64,000 bases of DNA from Oxynema aestuarii AP17 (GCF_012295525.1 NZ_CP051167.1:3765501-3829500), one strand, 5' to 3'; counted from the first letter of the stretch, positions 35,051-44,915 are shown. The notes: generated by a model from the sequence alone, not told the origin. Translations and numbers: made by a program.

Positions 35051-35563
35051 TGTTCGATTTTTGCATTAAACTCAAATCGGTAGACCCGATGGCTGGCGCA
35101 CGATCCCGGCGGCGTCTCTACGGCTTCTGCCGGGGGAGATACCGCCCGAGAGGGACGATCCGGTTGGATGGGGTTCCGCTCAGCCGCCGTGCTTTAACGC
35201 TCCGGGATCCGATCCCATTCTAGTTTAAATGAAAAAATCGTGTTTCGATATTCTAGAAAAAGTTTCAAACGCGATCGCGAAGCGCTTCTCGAATTAGTTG
35301 CTCGCCCTGGGTTTATTCGTTTCATTTTACCTGAAATCTGCGGACAGCCTAGATTTATGATAAACATAAGAAAGCCCGAACATTTTGCCCGATTTCATCC
35401 TGATTTTCTCGAAAATGGCCTAAAAGCGATCGCCCCAACCGATCCGGTTCCGGTGAAATTCTAAAATAGAAGGGGTTAAACCTTAGACCGCTTTAAACGA
35501 GGGCTTGACCCCCACGAGACCGACAACAATCGCAGTAGCACTTGATGACAATCGTCACGATCG

Positions 35564-35605
35564 GATTTTAGATTGTAGATTTTAGATTGTAGATTTTAGA
35601 TTGTA
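35564..35605 (+). repeat. Three 14-bp direct repeats
   Basis: GATTTTAGATTGTA is repeated three times head to tail, immediately upstream of the lipoprotein gene. Related TAGATTTTAGATT strings recur at about 48390-48420. They look like slippage-prone intergenic repeats rather than protein-binding sites. Confidence 0.7.
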
Positions 35606-35636
35606 GATCGGGAGTCGGGAGTCGCAAAAGAAATCG

Positions 35637-37568
35637 ATGAGAATCTGGAAAACCCTAGGACTGCTGGCTCTAATACTGAGTGCGATCGCCTCTGGCGGTT
35701 GCGGATCCGGCGCGCGAGGGGATCTCGGGACAAAAACCGAGACCGTGCAAGGGCTGCGCGATCGCAGTATCGACCTCGATCGCCGTCCCGAACTCCCGTG
35801 GCAAGATCCCTCTGAAGCGGGCTTTCGGCGTCGCAGTCGAGCTATCCGGGAAAAACTCGCCCGGGCCGATTTGAGCGAACTCGATCGCTGGTGGCGACGG
35901 GAACAGATCGGCGACCCTCACAAATACCTCCTTCCGGCGATCGTCGCCCGTTTGAGCTTGAGCGATCTCTACGGTCGCGGAGAGTCTGCCCAGGAGAATC
36001 GCCCTTCCCCTTGGGAAGCCCTTCTCACCTTAGAGCGCGATCGCCCGGACCTCTATCACTTTCGCAGCATTTTCGACATCCGCCTCTTTTTTCTCCACCG
36101 TGAAACCATGCCGCCAGCCGTGCGGGAGTCCTATCGCAGCATGACCGTCAAACCCCGCGTCGAAGAATGGCTCGAAGGCGGCACCGAAAATCATCTGTTC
36201 ATGCAATACGCCTCCGGATTGGCCTTTCTCAAAGGCAGTCAGTGGCCCCCGGATTTGCCCCACATTCAAGCCGTCCAGGAAGGTTGGTTGCGATTGCAGC
36301 TCAAAAAATTTCTCACGATCGGACAAGGAGAATTTCACTCCTCCACCTATTACGGCTACAGTATCGCCGGAGTGCTCAATCTCTACGACTTCGCGCCGAC
36401 CCCGGAACTGCGATCGCTCGCCACCGCACTGTTAGATTGGTATGCGGCGAATATGGCCGTGCGCTTCAGTTGGGGAACCGCCGGAGGGGCCGAAAGTCGC
36501 AAGTTCGATCGCGGCACCTGGGACAGTGGGTTGAGTTGGATCGCGTGGCTGTGGTGGGGAGACGAGGACGACCCGCACGCCAACGTCGAAGAGGCGATCG
36601 ACAATCACCTGCGCGTCGCCTTACTCCCCGCCCTGAGCGACTATCGACCGCCGCCGCACTTGCGCGCGATCGCCCGCAAAGAAATTCCCCTCCCCTTCGA
36701 GTTGCGCGCCAGTCATCCGGCTTATTTCAGTTCTTCCGAAGATAACCACCTTTGGGAGGACTTTTACGCCACCGAAGACTATACCCTCGGTACGTTACTC
36801 GAACCGTCCCGTTCCTATCAAGTCGAAGGCACGATCCGCGCCCAATACGCGACCTACAAACTCGTCATTCGCGATCGCAACGGTGGCGACAACGCGGTCG
36901 TCAGTCTCGCCGGAACCTACCACACCCCAATGGCCACCGGGCGATCGCCTGCAGACCAATACCTACAAGATCGCGGTACTGTCCTCTACCAGCAAGTTCT
37001 CAACGCCGCCGATCGCGCCGCCGGAGTTCCCGCCCGGTCTCACCTAGTGCTGCCCCGCCGCTACGGCGAACCCCGATCCTGGCAAGGATGGCAAATTTGG
37101 AAGATCGAGAACGTCTGGCTGGTGACCCGTCCCTGGGGCGATCGCCTGTGGTGGAACCCCTCGATCTCCGAAACCGATCCCGAGTACGCCGCCTTCGTCG
37201 CCGAAGGGGAACGAACCGCGTGGATTACCGAAGTTGCCCGGGTGAAGGATTACCCGACTTGGGAAGCCCTCACCCGGGCTTTGGCAAAAACCGAGATCGA
37301 CGATCGCGCCTGGAATGACGAGCATACTTTAATTTATACAAATTTGGCCGGACGACCCTTGCAGATGACCTACAACCGCTACGGGGCGATCGCCGCCGCC
37401 CAAATCGACGGTCGCGATCGCGTTCTCGACGACTGGCCCGTGTTGGAGAGCCCTTACCTGCGCGTTCCCCTCGATGGCGGTCTGCTCGAAATCGACCATC
37501 CGACCTTGGGACGCTGGCAGTTAAGCGCGATCGACGCCCGCCCCGAATGGAAGGCGATCGCCGAATAA
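35637..37568 (+). CDS. Large lipoprotein, possible (alpha/alpha)-toroid polysaccharide lyase-like enzyme
   Basis: 643 residues. MRIWKTLGLLALILSAIASG followed by G and C22 is a lipoprotein signal (lipobox ASGGC). Residues ~190-340 are helical with GGTENHLFMQYASGLAFLKG, GQGEFHSSTYYGYSIAGVLN and RFSWGTAGGAESRKFDRGTW. A strand-rich C-terminal half includes NLAGRPLQMTYNRYGAIAAA. A helical toroid with an N-H and Y-Y-G-Y cluster followed by beta sandwich layers is the plan of several polysaccharide lyases and related hydrolases. I recognise the plan but not a named family. If correct it would trim exopolysaccharide at the outer membrane. A GGDEF-type gene follows 90 bases later; c-di-GMP pathways often control exopolysaccharide. 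Confidence 0.6.
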   Translation: MRIWKTLGLLALILSAIASGGCGSGARGDLGTKTETVQGLRDRSIDLDRRPELPWQDPSEAGFRRRSRAIREKLARADLSELDRWWRREQIGDPHKYLLPAIVARLSLSDLYGRGESAQENRPSPWEALLTLERDRPDLYHFRSIFDIRLFFLHRETMPPAVRESYRSMTVKPRVEEWLEGGTENHLFMQYASGLAFLKGSQWPPDLPHIQAVQEGWLRLQLKKFLTIGQGEFHSSTYYGYSIAGVLNLYDFAPTPELRSLATALLDWYAANMAVRFSWGTAGGAESRKFDRGTWDSGLSWIAWLWWGDEDDPHANVEEAIDNHLRVALLPALSDYRPPPHLRAIARKEIPLPFELRASHPAYFSSSEDNHLWEDFYATEDYTLGTLLEPSRSYQVEGTIRAQYATYKLVIRDRNGGDNAVVSLAGTYHTPMATGRSPADQYLQDRGTVLYQQVLNAADRAAGVPARSHLVLPRRYGEPRSWQGWQIWKIENVWLVTRPWGDRLWWNPSISETDPEYAAFVAEGERTAWITEVARVKDYPTWEALTRALAKTEIDDRAWNDEHTLIYTNLAGRPLQMTYNRYGAIAAAQIDGRDRVLDDWPVLESPYLRVPLDGGLLEIDHPTLGRWQLSAIDARPEWKAIAE

Positions 37569-37658
37569 GAAGCGATCGGATAGGATGGGAGGGGCGGAGA
37601 ATTCCTCCCCAATAGCGAATGGGCGATCTAGTTTCAAAGCGGTGGAGGCGATCGAAAC

Positions 37659-38696
37659 ATGAGCCGAATTCATCCCAACTTCGAGAGCAATCCCCCCTCG
37701 GTCCTCCTGGTGCACGAGGACGAGGCAGTGAGAGCGCAGTTGCGCCAACCGATCGACAATCGGGGCTATTTGACCGTCGAAGCGGCCACCGACGCACAAT
37801 GTTTACAACTGTGCGGACAGGTGACGCCGGATTCGATCGTCCTTCCGGCGAAGGGCGCCGGAATCGACGGGTTCGCCTGTTGCGAGCAGTTACAGCAATT
37901 GTTAGGCGATCGCTGTCCCCCAATTTTAATGGCGATCGCCGACGACGACGACGCAACCGTGCGGCGGGCTTTTGCCGTCGGCGCCAGCGAGTGCATCCGC
38001 CAGCCGATCTCCCCAGTCCTTCTAGAACGGCGCGTCCATCAGTTACTCACACTCGGCTGGGCCGCCAGACAACTCGACGATCTCCGCCGCCGGGAACGAC
38101 AACTCAACGATGCTTTAACGGACCTTCAAGAACAGTTGGAACTGTTCGTCATCGACCCGTCTACTCAAATTCCCCATCGCCGTTATTTTGACGAGTATTT
38201 GGATCGGGAATGGAGACGTTTGGCGCGGGATTTAGAACCGTTATCTTTAATTTTAGGGGCGATCGATTGCTTTCAACTTTATAACGAAGTTTACGGCGTA
38301 GAGGTGGGCGATGAATGCTTGCAACACATTGCCCGCGCGATCGCCGGGACGGTCAAACGTCCGGCGGATTTAGTCGCCCGTTATGGCGGCGATACTTTTG
38401 CGGCCATTTTGCCAAAAACCGATGGCAAAGGAGCTACCGATGTCGCCGAAGAAATGCGCCGACGAATTAAGGATTTAGCGATCGCCCACGAACGCTCTCC
38501 GGTGAGTTCTTTGGTCACCGTCAGTTTTGGGGTGGCTAGCGTGATTCCCCGTCCGGCGTTATCGAGCGATCGCGACCGCGACGAACCCCGAGAACGACAA
38601 CTGATCGAGGCGGCAGAAAATGCCTTACAAGAGGCGAAAGAACAGGGGCGCGATCGCATTATCTTTCAGCAAGTTCACCTCAGCCCCCGGGACTAA
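37659..38696 (+). CDS. Degenerate PleD-like protein: pseudo-receiver plus GGDTF domain
   Basis: 345 residues. Residues ~13-130 have receiver shape (VLLVHEDEAVRAQLRQPIDN, ILMAIADDDDATVRRAFAVG, CIRQPISPVLLERRV). However, the phospho-acceptor strand reads PDSIVLPAKGAGIDG, with P63 where Asp belongs. A coiled-coil linker joins it to a GGDEF-family domain (LSLILGAIDCFQLYNEVYGV, VSFGVASVIPRP). Its signature is GGDTF, with Thr at position 246 instead of the catalytic Glu. Both key activities therefore look lost or altered. Such proteins can still act as c-di-GMP or partner-binding scaffolds. ATG at 37659 follows GGTGGAGG by 10 bases. Confidence 0.85.
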   Translation: MSRIHPNFESNPPSVLLVHEDEAVRAQLRQPIDNRGYLTVEAATDAQCLQLCGQVTPDSIVLPAKGAGIDGFACCEQLQQLLGDRCPPILMAIADDDDATVRRAFAVGASECIRQPISPVLLERRVHQLLTLGWAARQLDDLRRRERQLNDALTDLQEQLELFVIDPSTQIPHRRYFDEYLDREWRRLARDLEPLSLILGAIDCFQLYNEVYGVEVGDECLQHIARAIAGTVKRPADLVARYGGDTFAAILPKTDGKGATDVAEEMRRRIKDLAIAHERSPVSSLVTVSFGVASVIPRPALSSDRDRDEPRERQLIEAAENALQEAKEQGRDRIIFQQVHLSPRD

Positions 38697-39251
38697 TTAT
38701 GATTCAGTTGTTTTTCGGCTCAATACCATTAAAGGGGGGGGCGATCGTCAAATCAGTATAGTATTTCTCAATCCGTTGAGTCGGGGTTGCCCACGTGAAC
38801 CCCTTGTGAAGAGGAGCAAAATGCTCCCAGTTTGGGTGAAAAATTATTCAGGATTGCTATATTTTACAAATTAATAAAATTTTTATTCACGCCTTGACAA
38901 AAATCCCGAAACGGGTCAATCTGGAAAAATATTAACAATCCTCAAAAAACAACATAAAGTTCTGTCCTCATTCAATTTCAAGGGAGAATTTTAAGCCTTC
39001 CCTTTTTAGTCGTTCAGATTTTATCGTTCGATGGGGCGATCGCCGTGCCAACATTCCATCGATAAATTTTCGGATTGGATCCTCGAACTGCTAGGGCTTA
39101 TCGGTATGGGAAAGGTCGGGCGATCGCGCCATTCGACCGTCAAAAAATGATGGTGCGATCGGTAGTTCGATGGATGGATGTTTGGCCGAGTTCCCGACTC
39201 CAAAAAGATCGGACTCTTCGACCTGTTTATTAATCGAGTCAGTTTAAATCA
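38697..39251. other. Intergenic region with two short hairpins, no gene
   Basis: 555 bases. GGGGTT (38783-38788) with AACCCC (38798-38803) and GGAGCA (38813-38818) with TGCTCC (38822-38827) form two neighbouring stem-loops. A T/A-rich stretch around 38860-38885 follows. Together they could end the upstream transcript. The right half presumably holds the promoter of the haemagglutinin gene but no boxes are clear. Confidence 0.45.
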
Positions 39252-41819
39252 ATGTTCACTTTTAGCAAAGCCCATGTTCTCCTCTCTCTGGCGCTGAGGC
39301 GAGTGATTTTACTCCTCGACGGGGCGATCGCCGCCAGCGTATGCTACGGCGTGCTACCCACAGCCGCTCAAATCATTCCCGATCGCACCTTGCCGAACCC
39401 TTCCCGGGTCGTTACGGGCGATCGCGCCGTCGAGATCGAAGGGGGAACCCAACGCGGCGGCAATTTATTTCACAGTTTCACAGAATTTTCGATACCGACC
39501 AACGGCGAAGCCAGTTTTAGCAACCCGGAAACCGTCAACCAAATCGTCACCCGGGTGACCGGGGGGAAACGGTCTGACATTGACGGCATGTTACGGGCGA
39601 ACGGAAGCGCGCATTTAATTTTAATCAATCCGGCGGGGATTCATTTCGGGGCCAACGCTCGCTTGGAGATTGGCGGCGCCTTCCTGGGGACTACGGCGCG
39701 ATCGCTGGAGTTTGCCGACGGGACGAGCTTCGACGCCGTCAACCCGCGAGAGCGACCGTTATTGACCGTCAGCGTGCCGATCGGGCTCAATCTGGGAGTC
39801 GAGTCCGGAAACATCCAGATAGACGGCTCCGGACACCAGCTCGCGCGGGTCGTACCGGGGATGTCCCCCGCGATCGAAGTAGGGGCAAACGAGGGGGGAT
39901 TGAGGGCGCGATCGCTCGCCTTCGTCGGGAGTGAGATTGCCTTGTCCGGGGGAATCGTGCGATCGTCGGGAGGGGCGATCGAATTCGCGAGCCTTCGCCG
40001 AGGGACGATCGCCGTCAACCCCGATGCTACGGGCTGGAATTTAGGCACGGGGGCGCTCGCCGACTACGGAAATGTCACCTTAACCCGGCGGGCCTTAGTC
40101 GATAGCAGTGGGGCGCCGTCCGGGCCGATTCGAGTCGTGGCGCGTCGGCTCAATGCGGAAGACGGCTCGGTATTTTTTGCTCAGAATCGAGGCAGTGAGG
40201 CGAGTGGGGCGATCGCCTTGCACGCCACCGACGCGATCCAACTGACCGGATCTACCGCCGGAGATAACATCGGCAGTGGGGCGATCGCCGAAACCTTCGC
40301 TACAGGTTCCGGAGCCGACATTTCCCTATCCAGTCCGATCGTGCAGTTAGTCGATGGCGGTAAAATTGAGAGCTTTAGCTTCGGGTCGGGGAGTGGCGGG
40401 GCGATCGAGATCGTAGCCTCGCAACAGATCGACTTGTTTGGCACCTCTCCCTTGAACCCGTTGGCAACCAGTCGGGTGATGACGATAAGTGCGGACATGG
40501 GAATCGCCGGAGCCATCGATTTGATGACCCCTCGGTTGAGTTTGTCTGATGGAGCCGTGATTTCCTCCATAGCGAGGGGATTGGCCCCTTCAGGAGCTTT
40601 ACGAATCAATGCCTCTGAAAAAATCTCTATTCATGGTTTCAATAGTTTCGATCGCAACAATTTCCAGCCGAGCATCCTCGGGTCTTCTACCTTTGGGGAA
40701 GGTCATGCGGGAACGGTAGAGATTCAAACGGCGCAGTTGAGTTTGAGTGAAGGGGCGCGTATTTCTTCTTCGACCTTTGCCAGTGGCGACGCGGGTAATA
40801 TTAGGATCGCCGTCGCCGAACGGATCGAATTGAGTGGCGAACTGCCCGGAAGCATTTTGCCCACGACGATCGAATCCGGAGCCGTTGGGCTCGACAGTTT
40901 CACTCGGCAACTGTTGGCGGTGCCGGAATTTCCCACGGGAGCGGGGGGAACGGTGAGGCTGAGTGCGTCGGAGTTGAGGGTAACCGACGGCGCCCGCATC
41001 GATGTCAAAAATGACGGAACGGGTAATGGCGGTCAATTAGAGATTGTCGTCGGTAACTTGCTATTGCGCGATCGCGGTTCCCTCTCGGCGACGACGACCT
41101 CCGGAGAAGGGGGCAATATCGAAATTGCCGTCGCGGGTAGGTTGCAACTGCAAGGGGGTAGCACGATCGCCACGAGTGCCGGGGGAACGGGGAATGGGGG
41201 CAATCTGCGGCTGTCCTCCCCAACGATCGCCGCATTGGGCAATAGCGATCTTGTCGCCAATGCGGTCGCCGGACGCGGGGGGAATATCGCGATCGATACC
41301 CAGGGGTTGTTTGGGATCGAGTTTCGCGACCGACCGACGCCCCAAAGCGATATTACGGCGAGTTCTCAATTCGGTCTTTCCGGAACGGTGACCCTCGCCA
41401 ATCCGGAAGTAAACGATCCGTCGAAATTAGTCGATTTACCGACGGGGATCGTCGAGCCGCGCGATCGTCTCGTCACCGGGTGCAGCCCCGGGGAGAATCG
41501 CTTTACCGTGACCGGACGCGGCGGTTTGCCGTTCGGTCCCGACGCGGTGGGAGCGAGCGATCGCCCCTGGCAAGATTTGCAAGATTTCAGCGATTCTTCC
41601 TCCTCTTTTCACTCGGACTCTTCCCCGACGATCGCCCGGGGACACTCACGAGGGATCCGGGTACCGGATGGCGATCGCTTAGAAGAAGCCAAAGGATGGG
41701 TCAAAGATCGGTCGGGAACCGTTCATTTACTGGTCGATCGGGTAGATAGGAGTCCCTTCGCAACGGGCGATCGCCCCGAAACCTGTGGTAATTTAACAAT
41801 AGAAAGTTTCCGTTTCTAA
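39252..41819 (+). CDS. Filamentous haemagglutinin-type secreted protein (TpsA)
   Basis: 855 residues. The N-terminal hydrophobic stretch ILLLDGAIAASVCYG ends near TAAQ, a likely signal cleavage. The two-partner secretion domain follows (IPDRTLPNPSRVVTGDRAVE, GGNLFHSFTEFSIPTNGEAS, SAHLILINPAGIHFGANARL) and matches the haemagglutinin activity domain. After it come beta-helix-like Gly/Ser-rich repeats (SGGAIEIVAS, GAGGTVRLSASELRVTDGAR). The C-terminal part has VTGCSPGENRFTVTGRGGLP, common in cyanobacterial members. Such proteins are exported by a TpsB/FhaC pore; no pore gene lies in the window. The TPR-CHAT gene follows on the same strand, 134 bases later. Role: adhesion, aggregation or defence, not resolved. 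Confidence 0.9.
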   Translation: MFTFSKAHVLLSLALRRVILLLDGAIAASVCYGVLPTAAQIIPDRTLPNPSRVVTGDRAVEIEGGTQRGGNLFHSFTEFSIPTNGEASFSNPETVNQIVTRVTGGKRSDIDGMLRANGSAHLILINPAGIHFGANARLEIGGAFLGTTARSLEFADGTSFDAVNPRERPLLTVSVPIGLNLGVESGNIQIDGSGHQLARVVPGMSPAIEVGANEGGLRARSLAFVGSEIALSGGIVRSSGGAIEFASLRRGTIAVNPDATGWNLGTGALADYGNVTLTRRALVDSSGAPSGPIRVVARRLNAEDGSVFFAQNRGSEASGAIALHATDAIQLTGSTAGDNIGSGAIAETFATGSGADISLSSPIVQLVDGGKIESFSFGSGSGGAIEIVASQQIDLFGTSPLNPLATSRVMTISADMGIAGAIDLMTPRLSLSDGAVISSIARGLAPSGALRINASEKISIHGFNSFDRNNFQPSILGSSTFGEGHAGTVEIQTAQLSLSEGARISSSTFASGDAGNIRIAVAERIELSGELPGSILPTTIESGAVGLDSFTRQLLAVPEFPTGAGGTVRLSASELRVTDGARIDVKNDGTGNGGQLEIVVGNLLLRDRGSLSATTTSGEGGNIEIAVAGRLQLQGGSTIATSAGGTGNGGNLRLSSPTIAALGNSDLVANAVAGRGGNIAIDTQGLFGIEFRDRPTPQSDITASSQFGLSGTVTLANPEVNDPSKLVDLPTGIVEPRDRLVTGCSPGENRFTVTGRGGLPFGPDAVGASDRPWQDLQDFSDSSSSFHSDSSPTIARGHSRGIRVPDGDRLEEAKGWVKDRSGTVHLLVDRVDRSPFATGDRPETCGNLTIESFRF

Positions 41820-41953
41820 TTGATGGAAAATGAGAGCATTTAATCGATCGCAAAAAAATAAAGAGTTTGTAAAAAATCGGTACATTTGCCATCAAACTTT
41901 GAAAAAGTTTTAAGGTTGACGAACCGATCGAGATCGGAGCGAAAAAAAGAGAA

Positions 41954-44638
41954 ATGTTTCGACTTAATAGCAACTGCCTGTGCTCCACCCGGGGGAACGC
42001 GGGCTTGTGGGATCGTCGTCCGACCTGTCGGGAGGTTAAAACTAGCGATCGCCTGCGTTCGCTACCGCGATCGGTTCGTTCTTTTATTCGATTAGCCGTG
42101 TTGAGCGGCTTGCTCGTGGCGATCGCCCTTCCGGCGGCAGTCAGACCGTTGCACGCCCGAGGGGTGCAGCCTGCGGAAACAGTGGCGCTCCCCACTGCCG
42201 AGGGAGAAAGCAATCCGTTACAAGCAGGACGCCGCCTCTACGATGCGGGACGGGTGTTTGAGGCGACCCAACTTTGGGAAAGAGCGGCGCGCGATTATGC
42301 GGCGAGGGGCGATCGCCTCAACCAGGCCCTGAGTCAGAATTATTTGGGAGTAGCTTACCAGCAGTTGGGAGCGTGGGAGCGATCGCGATCGGCGATCGAT
42401 ACCAGCTTGGAGGTCCTGGGCGCCGAAAACCAGCTCGACCGCCGGGGTAATGCGATTCTCGCTCAAGCGCTCAATACCCTCGGCAACTGGCAACTGGCGC
42501 GGGGCCAAACCGAGGAAGCCCTCGAAACCTGGCGTCAAGCGCAAAGCGCCTACGAACGCGCCGAAAACCAAACGGGAACGATCGGCAGTCAAATTAATCA
42601 AGCCCAAGCCTTGCAAGCCCTGGGGCAGTACCGCCGCGCTCGGGCGCGCTTGGAAGAACTGGTCGAGAGCGTCCGAGGACAACCGGATTCGTCCTTAAAG
42701 GCCGATGCCTTGCACAGTTTGGGGATCGCCCTGCAAATGACCGGGGAATTGGAAGCCTCGAAAGCCGCTCTAGAAAACAGTTGGGCGATCGCGGAGCGCT
42801 TGGGCGATCGCGCTACCCTCAGTCAAAGTCTGCTCGGAATCGGCAATATCGCCCGGGATTTAGACCGCGACGAGGTCGCCCGGGCCTACTATCGCGAAGC
42901 GGCGAAGCAAGCGCCGGACGAGTTGAGTATCGTACAAGCTCGCCTCAACGAATTAAATTTGAACGTTCGGGGAGAGCGTTGGGCCGAGGCGATCGCCCTG
43001 GTGCCGGAGATCGAGCGCCGATTGGCGAATTTGAGTCCGTCGCGCCCGTCAATTTACGCCCGGGTCAACCTCGCCGCCCATTGGCTCCAAATCGACGAAC
43101 AGCAGCCCCAAACGGCGGCGCGAAGCCAAATTGCCGAGCTGCTGGCCACGGCGATCGCTCAAGCCCAGGAAATTGGAGACGAACGCGCCCAAGCCCACGC
43201 CCGTTACCAACTCGGGCAACTCTACGAACGCAACGGACAACTGGAACAAGCCCGTCACCTGACCGAACAAGCCCTGACCCTGGCCGATCCCCTGGAAGCG
43301 GAAGATATCGAAGCGCGCGCCGCGTGGCAGTTGGGACGGCTCTGGGTGCGAGAGGGACGGCGCGATCGCGCGATCGCCGCCTATGAAGATGCGTTCGAGA
43401 CCTTGCAAACCCTGCGCGCCGATTTGGTGTCGGTCAATACCGACGTGCAATTTAATTTTCAAGAAAGCGTCGAACCCCTGTATCGGGAGTTTGTCAGCTT
43501 GTTACTCGCACCGGATGCCCCGCAAGAGTACCTCGTGCGAGCGCGCGAAGTGATGGAAGCATTGCAACTGGCGGAACTCGATAACTTTTTCCGCGATAGT
43601 TGCTTGGAGACCAAACCGACCCAAATCGACCGGATCGACCCGGAAGCGGCGGCGATTTATCCGATCGTGCTCGCAGATCGCCTCGAAGTCATCGTTTCGA
43701 TTCCCAATCGTCCCCTGAGCCACTACGCTACAACCTTGAGCCGCGATCGCGTCGAGCAGACCTTGCAACAACTCTACATGTCTTTATTCTTGGGCTATTC
43801 TGGGAACGAGCGGTTGCAATGGTCGCGCCAAGTTTACGACTGGCTGATCCGCCCCGCCGTTGACGAACTCGACGCCGCCGGGATTAAAACCCTCGTTTTC
43901 GTTCTCGACGGCTGGTTTCGGAATGTGCCGATGGGCGCACTCTACGACGGTCAGCAGTATCTCGTCGAGCGCTACGGCGTGGCGCTCTCCCCGGGATTGC
44001 AACTGTTTCCCGAAGGACTCAAACGCAGCGATTTGAACGTGTTGGCCGTCGGACTGACCGAAGCGCGACAGGGATTTTCGGCGTTGCCGGGAGTGGAACG
44101 GGAAGTGCGACAAATTGAATCCGATCTCAAATCGGAAGTTTTGCTCGATCGCCAATTTACCCGGGAGAATTTCCAACAGTGGGTCAATGCCAAATCGTTT
44201 CGCGTCGTCCATTTAGCCACTCACGGACAATTCAGTTCCCGTCCGGAAGAGACGTTCTTGCTGACTTGGAACGATCGCATCGACGTTAAAGCGTTCGAGC
44301 GCTTGTTGGAAAATCGCGAGCAAGCCGAATTTTATCCGATCGACCTGCTCGTTCTCAGTGCCTGTCAAACGGCGTCGGGAGACAAACGCGCCACCCTCGG
44401 ATTGGCCGGATTTGCCTTGCGTTCCGGGGCGCGCAGCACCTTGGCGACCTTGTGGTCCGTCAGCGATCGCTCGACTGCCGAGTTAATGGGGTACTTCTAC
44501 GACTTTCTCGCTCGCGAGGATCTCAAGCTCAGTAAAGCTGAAGCCTTGCGTCGGGCGCAATTGCGGCTGATTCAGGATCCGCAATACAACCATCCCTATT
44601 TTTGGGCGCCGTTCGTCTTAGTCGGGAATTGGTTGTAA
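41954..44638 (+). CDS. TPR-CHAT protein (caspase-fold peptidase), exported
   Basis: 894 residues. A hydrophobic segment FIRLAVLSGLLVAIALPAAV near 45-65 suggests a signal or anchor, after an unusually long N-tail; the true start may be later than ATG 41954. TPR repeats fill ~80-480 (RLYDAGRVFEATQLWERAAR, LNQALSQNYLGVAYQQLGAW). The C-terminal CHAT domain has VVHLATHGQFSSRPEETFLL with catalytic His (H757) and LLVLSACQTASGDKRATLGL with catalytic Cys (C804), both intact. CHAT peptidases are related to caspases and separase. The neighbours, a secreted haemagglutinin and a DUF928 protein, suggest a periplasmic protease for an exported system. Confidence 0.9.
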   Translation: MFRLNSNCLCSTRGNAGLWDRRPTCREVKTSDRLRSLPRSVRSFIRLAVLSGLLVAIALPAAVRPLHARGVQPAETVALPTAEGESNPLQAGRRLYDAGRVFEATQLWERAARDYAARGDRLNQALSQNYLGVAYQQLGAWERSRSAIDTSLEVLGAENQLDRRGNAILAQALNTLGNWQLARGQTEEALETWRQAQSAYERAENQTGTIGSQINQAQALQALGQYRRARARLEELVESVRGQPDSSLKADALHSLGIALQMTGELEASKAALENSWAIAERLGDRATLSQSLLGIGNIARDLDRDEVARAYYREAAKQAPDELSIVQARLNELNLNVRGERWAEAIALVPEIERRLANLSPSRPSIYARVNLAAHWLQIDEQQPQTAARSQIAELLATAIAQAQEIGDERAQAHARYQLGQLYERNGQLEQARHLTEQALTLADPLEAEDIEARAAWQLGRLWVREGRRDRAIAAYEDAFETLQTLRADLVSVNTDVQFNFQESVEPLYREFVSLLLAPDAPQEYLVRAREVMEALQLAELDNFFRDSCLETKPTQIDRIDPEAAAIYPIVLADRLEVIVSIPNRPLSHYATTLSRDRVEQTLQQLYMSLFLGYSGNERLQWSRQVYDWLIRPAVDELDAAGIKTLVFVLDGWFRNVPMGALYDGQQYLVERYGVALSPGLQLFPEGLKRSDLNVLAVGLTEARQGFSALPGVEREVRQIESDLKSEVLLDRQFTRENFQQWVNAKSFRVVHLATHGQFSSRPEETFLLTWNDRIDVKAFERLLENREQAEFYPIDLLVLSACQTASGDKRATLGLAGFALRSGARSTLATLWSVSDRSTAELMGYFYDFLAREDLKLSKAEALRRAQLRLIQDPQYNHPYFWAPFVLVGNWL

Positions 44639-44758
44639 CGGCGATCGGGTAAGGGCGATCGTTCTGGGGAATACTGACAATAAACCCGCTTGGGGCAAAG
44701 GATTCGCACTCTATCCCCCGGCTCTTGCGGGTGGGCTCTAACCCAACAGTTCGGATTG

Positions 44759-44864
44759 TATAGCGGGAGGGAATATGGACGAGTTAGATTATATTCAACC
44801 GGATTTTCGGTGAAAACAGTTACCGAGTAACCCTCGGCTCGCTTATTTTTTAAATCCCGCTATA
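44759..44864. repeat. 10-bp inverted repeat flanking an 86-base spacer
   Basis: TATAGCGGGA (44759-44768) and TCCCGCTATA (44855-44864) are perfect inverted copies in the spacer between the CHAT and DUF928 genes. Between them are smaller hairpins, for example GTTAC-CGA-GTAAC. It could be a MITE-like remnant or a large stem-loop. Confidence 0.5.
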
Positions 44865-44915
44865 TCGACCCGAATCCCCGTTCGTTTTCTCACATATCTT
44901 TCAAAGGATTGAGCT

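Larger units (their letters stand above)
34807..35636. other. Long intergenic region with structured and repeated segments, no supported gene
   Basis: 830 bases between divergent genes. It holds a perfect 11-bp hairpin at 35013-35050, a GC-rich block at 35095-35215 with self-complementary pieces (for example GATCCCGG at about 35102 and CCGGGATC at about 35203), and a 3 x 14-bp repeat at 35564-35605. A 74-codon frame at 35240-35464 gives no recognisable protein. A small RNA is possible in 35010-35230 but I cannot match a family. Confidence 0.4.

Noticed and set aside
35095-35215. 6S RNA, RNase P RNA or a cobalamin riboswitch in the GC-rich block
   Set aside because: I could not find the conserved motifs of any of these; only generic self-complementarity is visible.
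35240-35464. 74-codon plus-strand open frame in the long spacer
   Set aside because: Some protein-like stretches, but no ribosome-binding site and no known motif; kept only as part of the intergenic entry.
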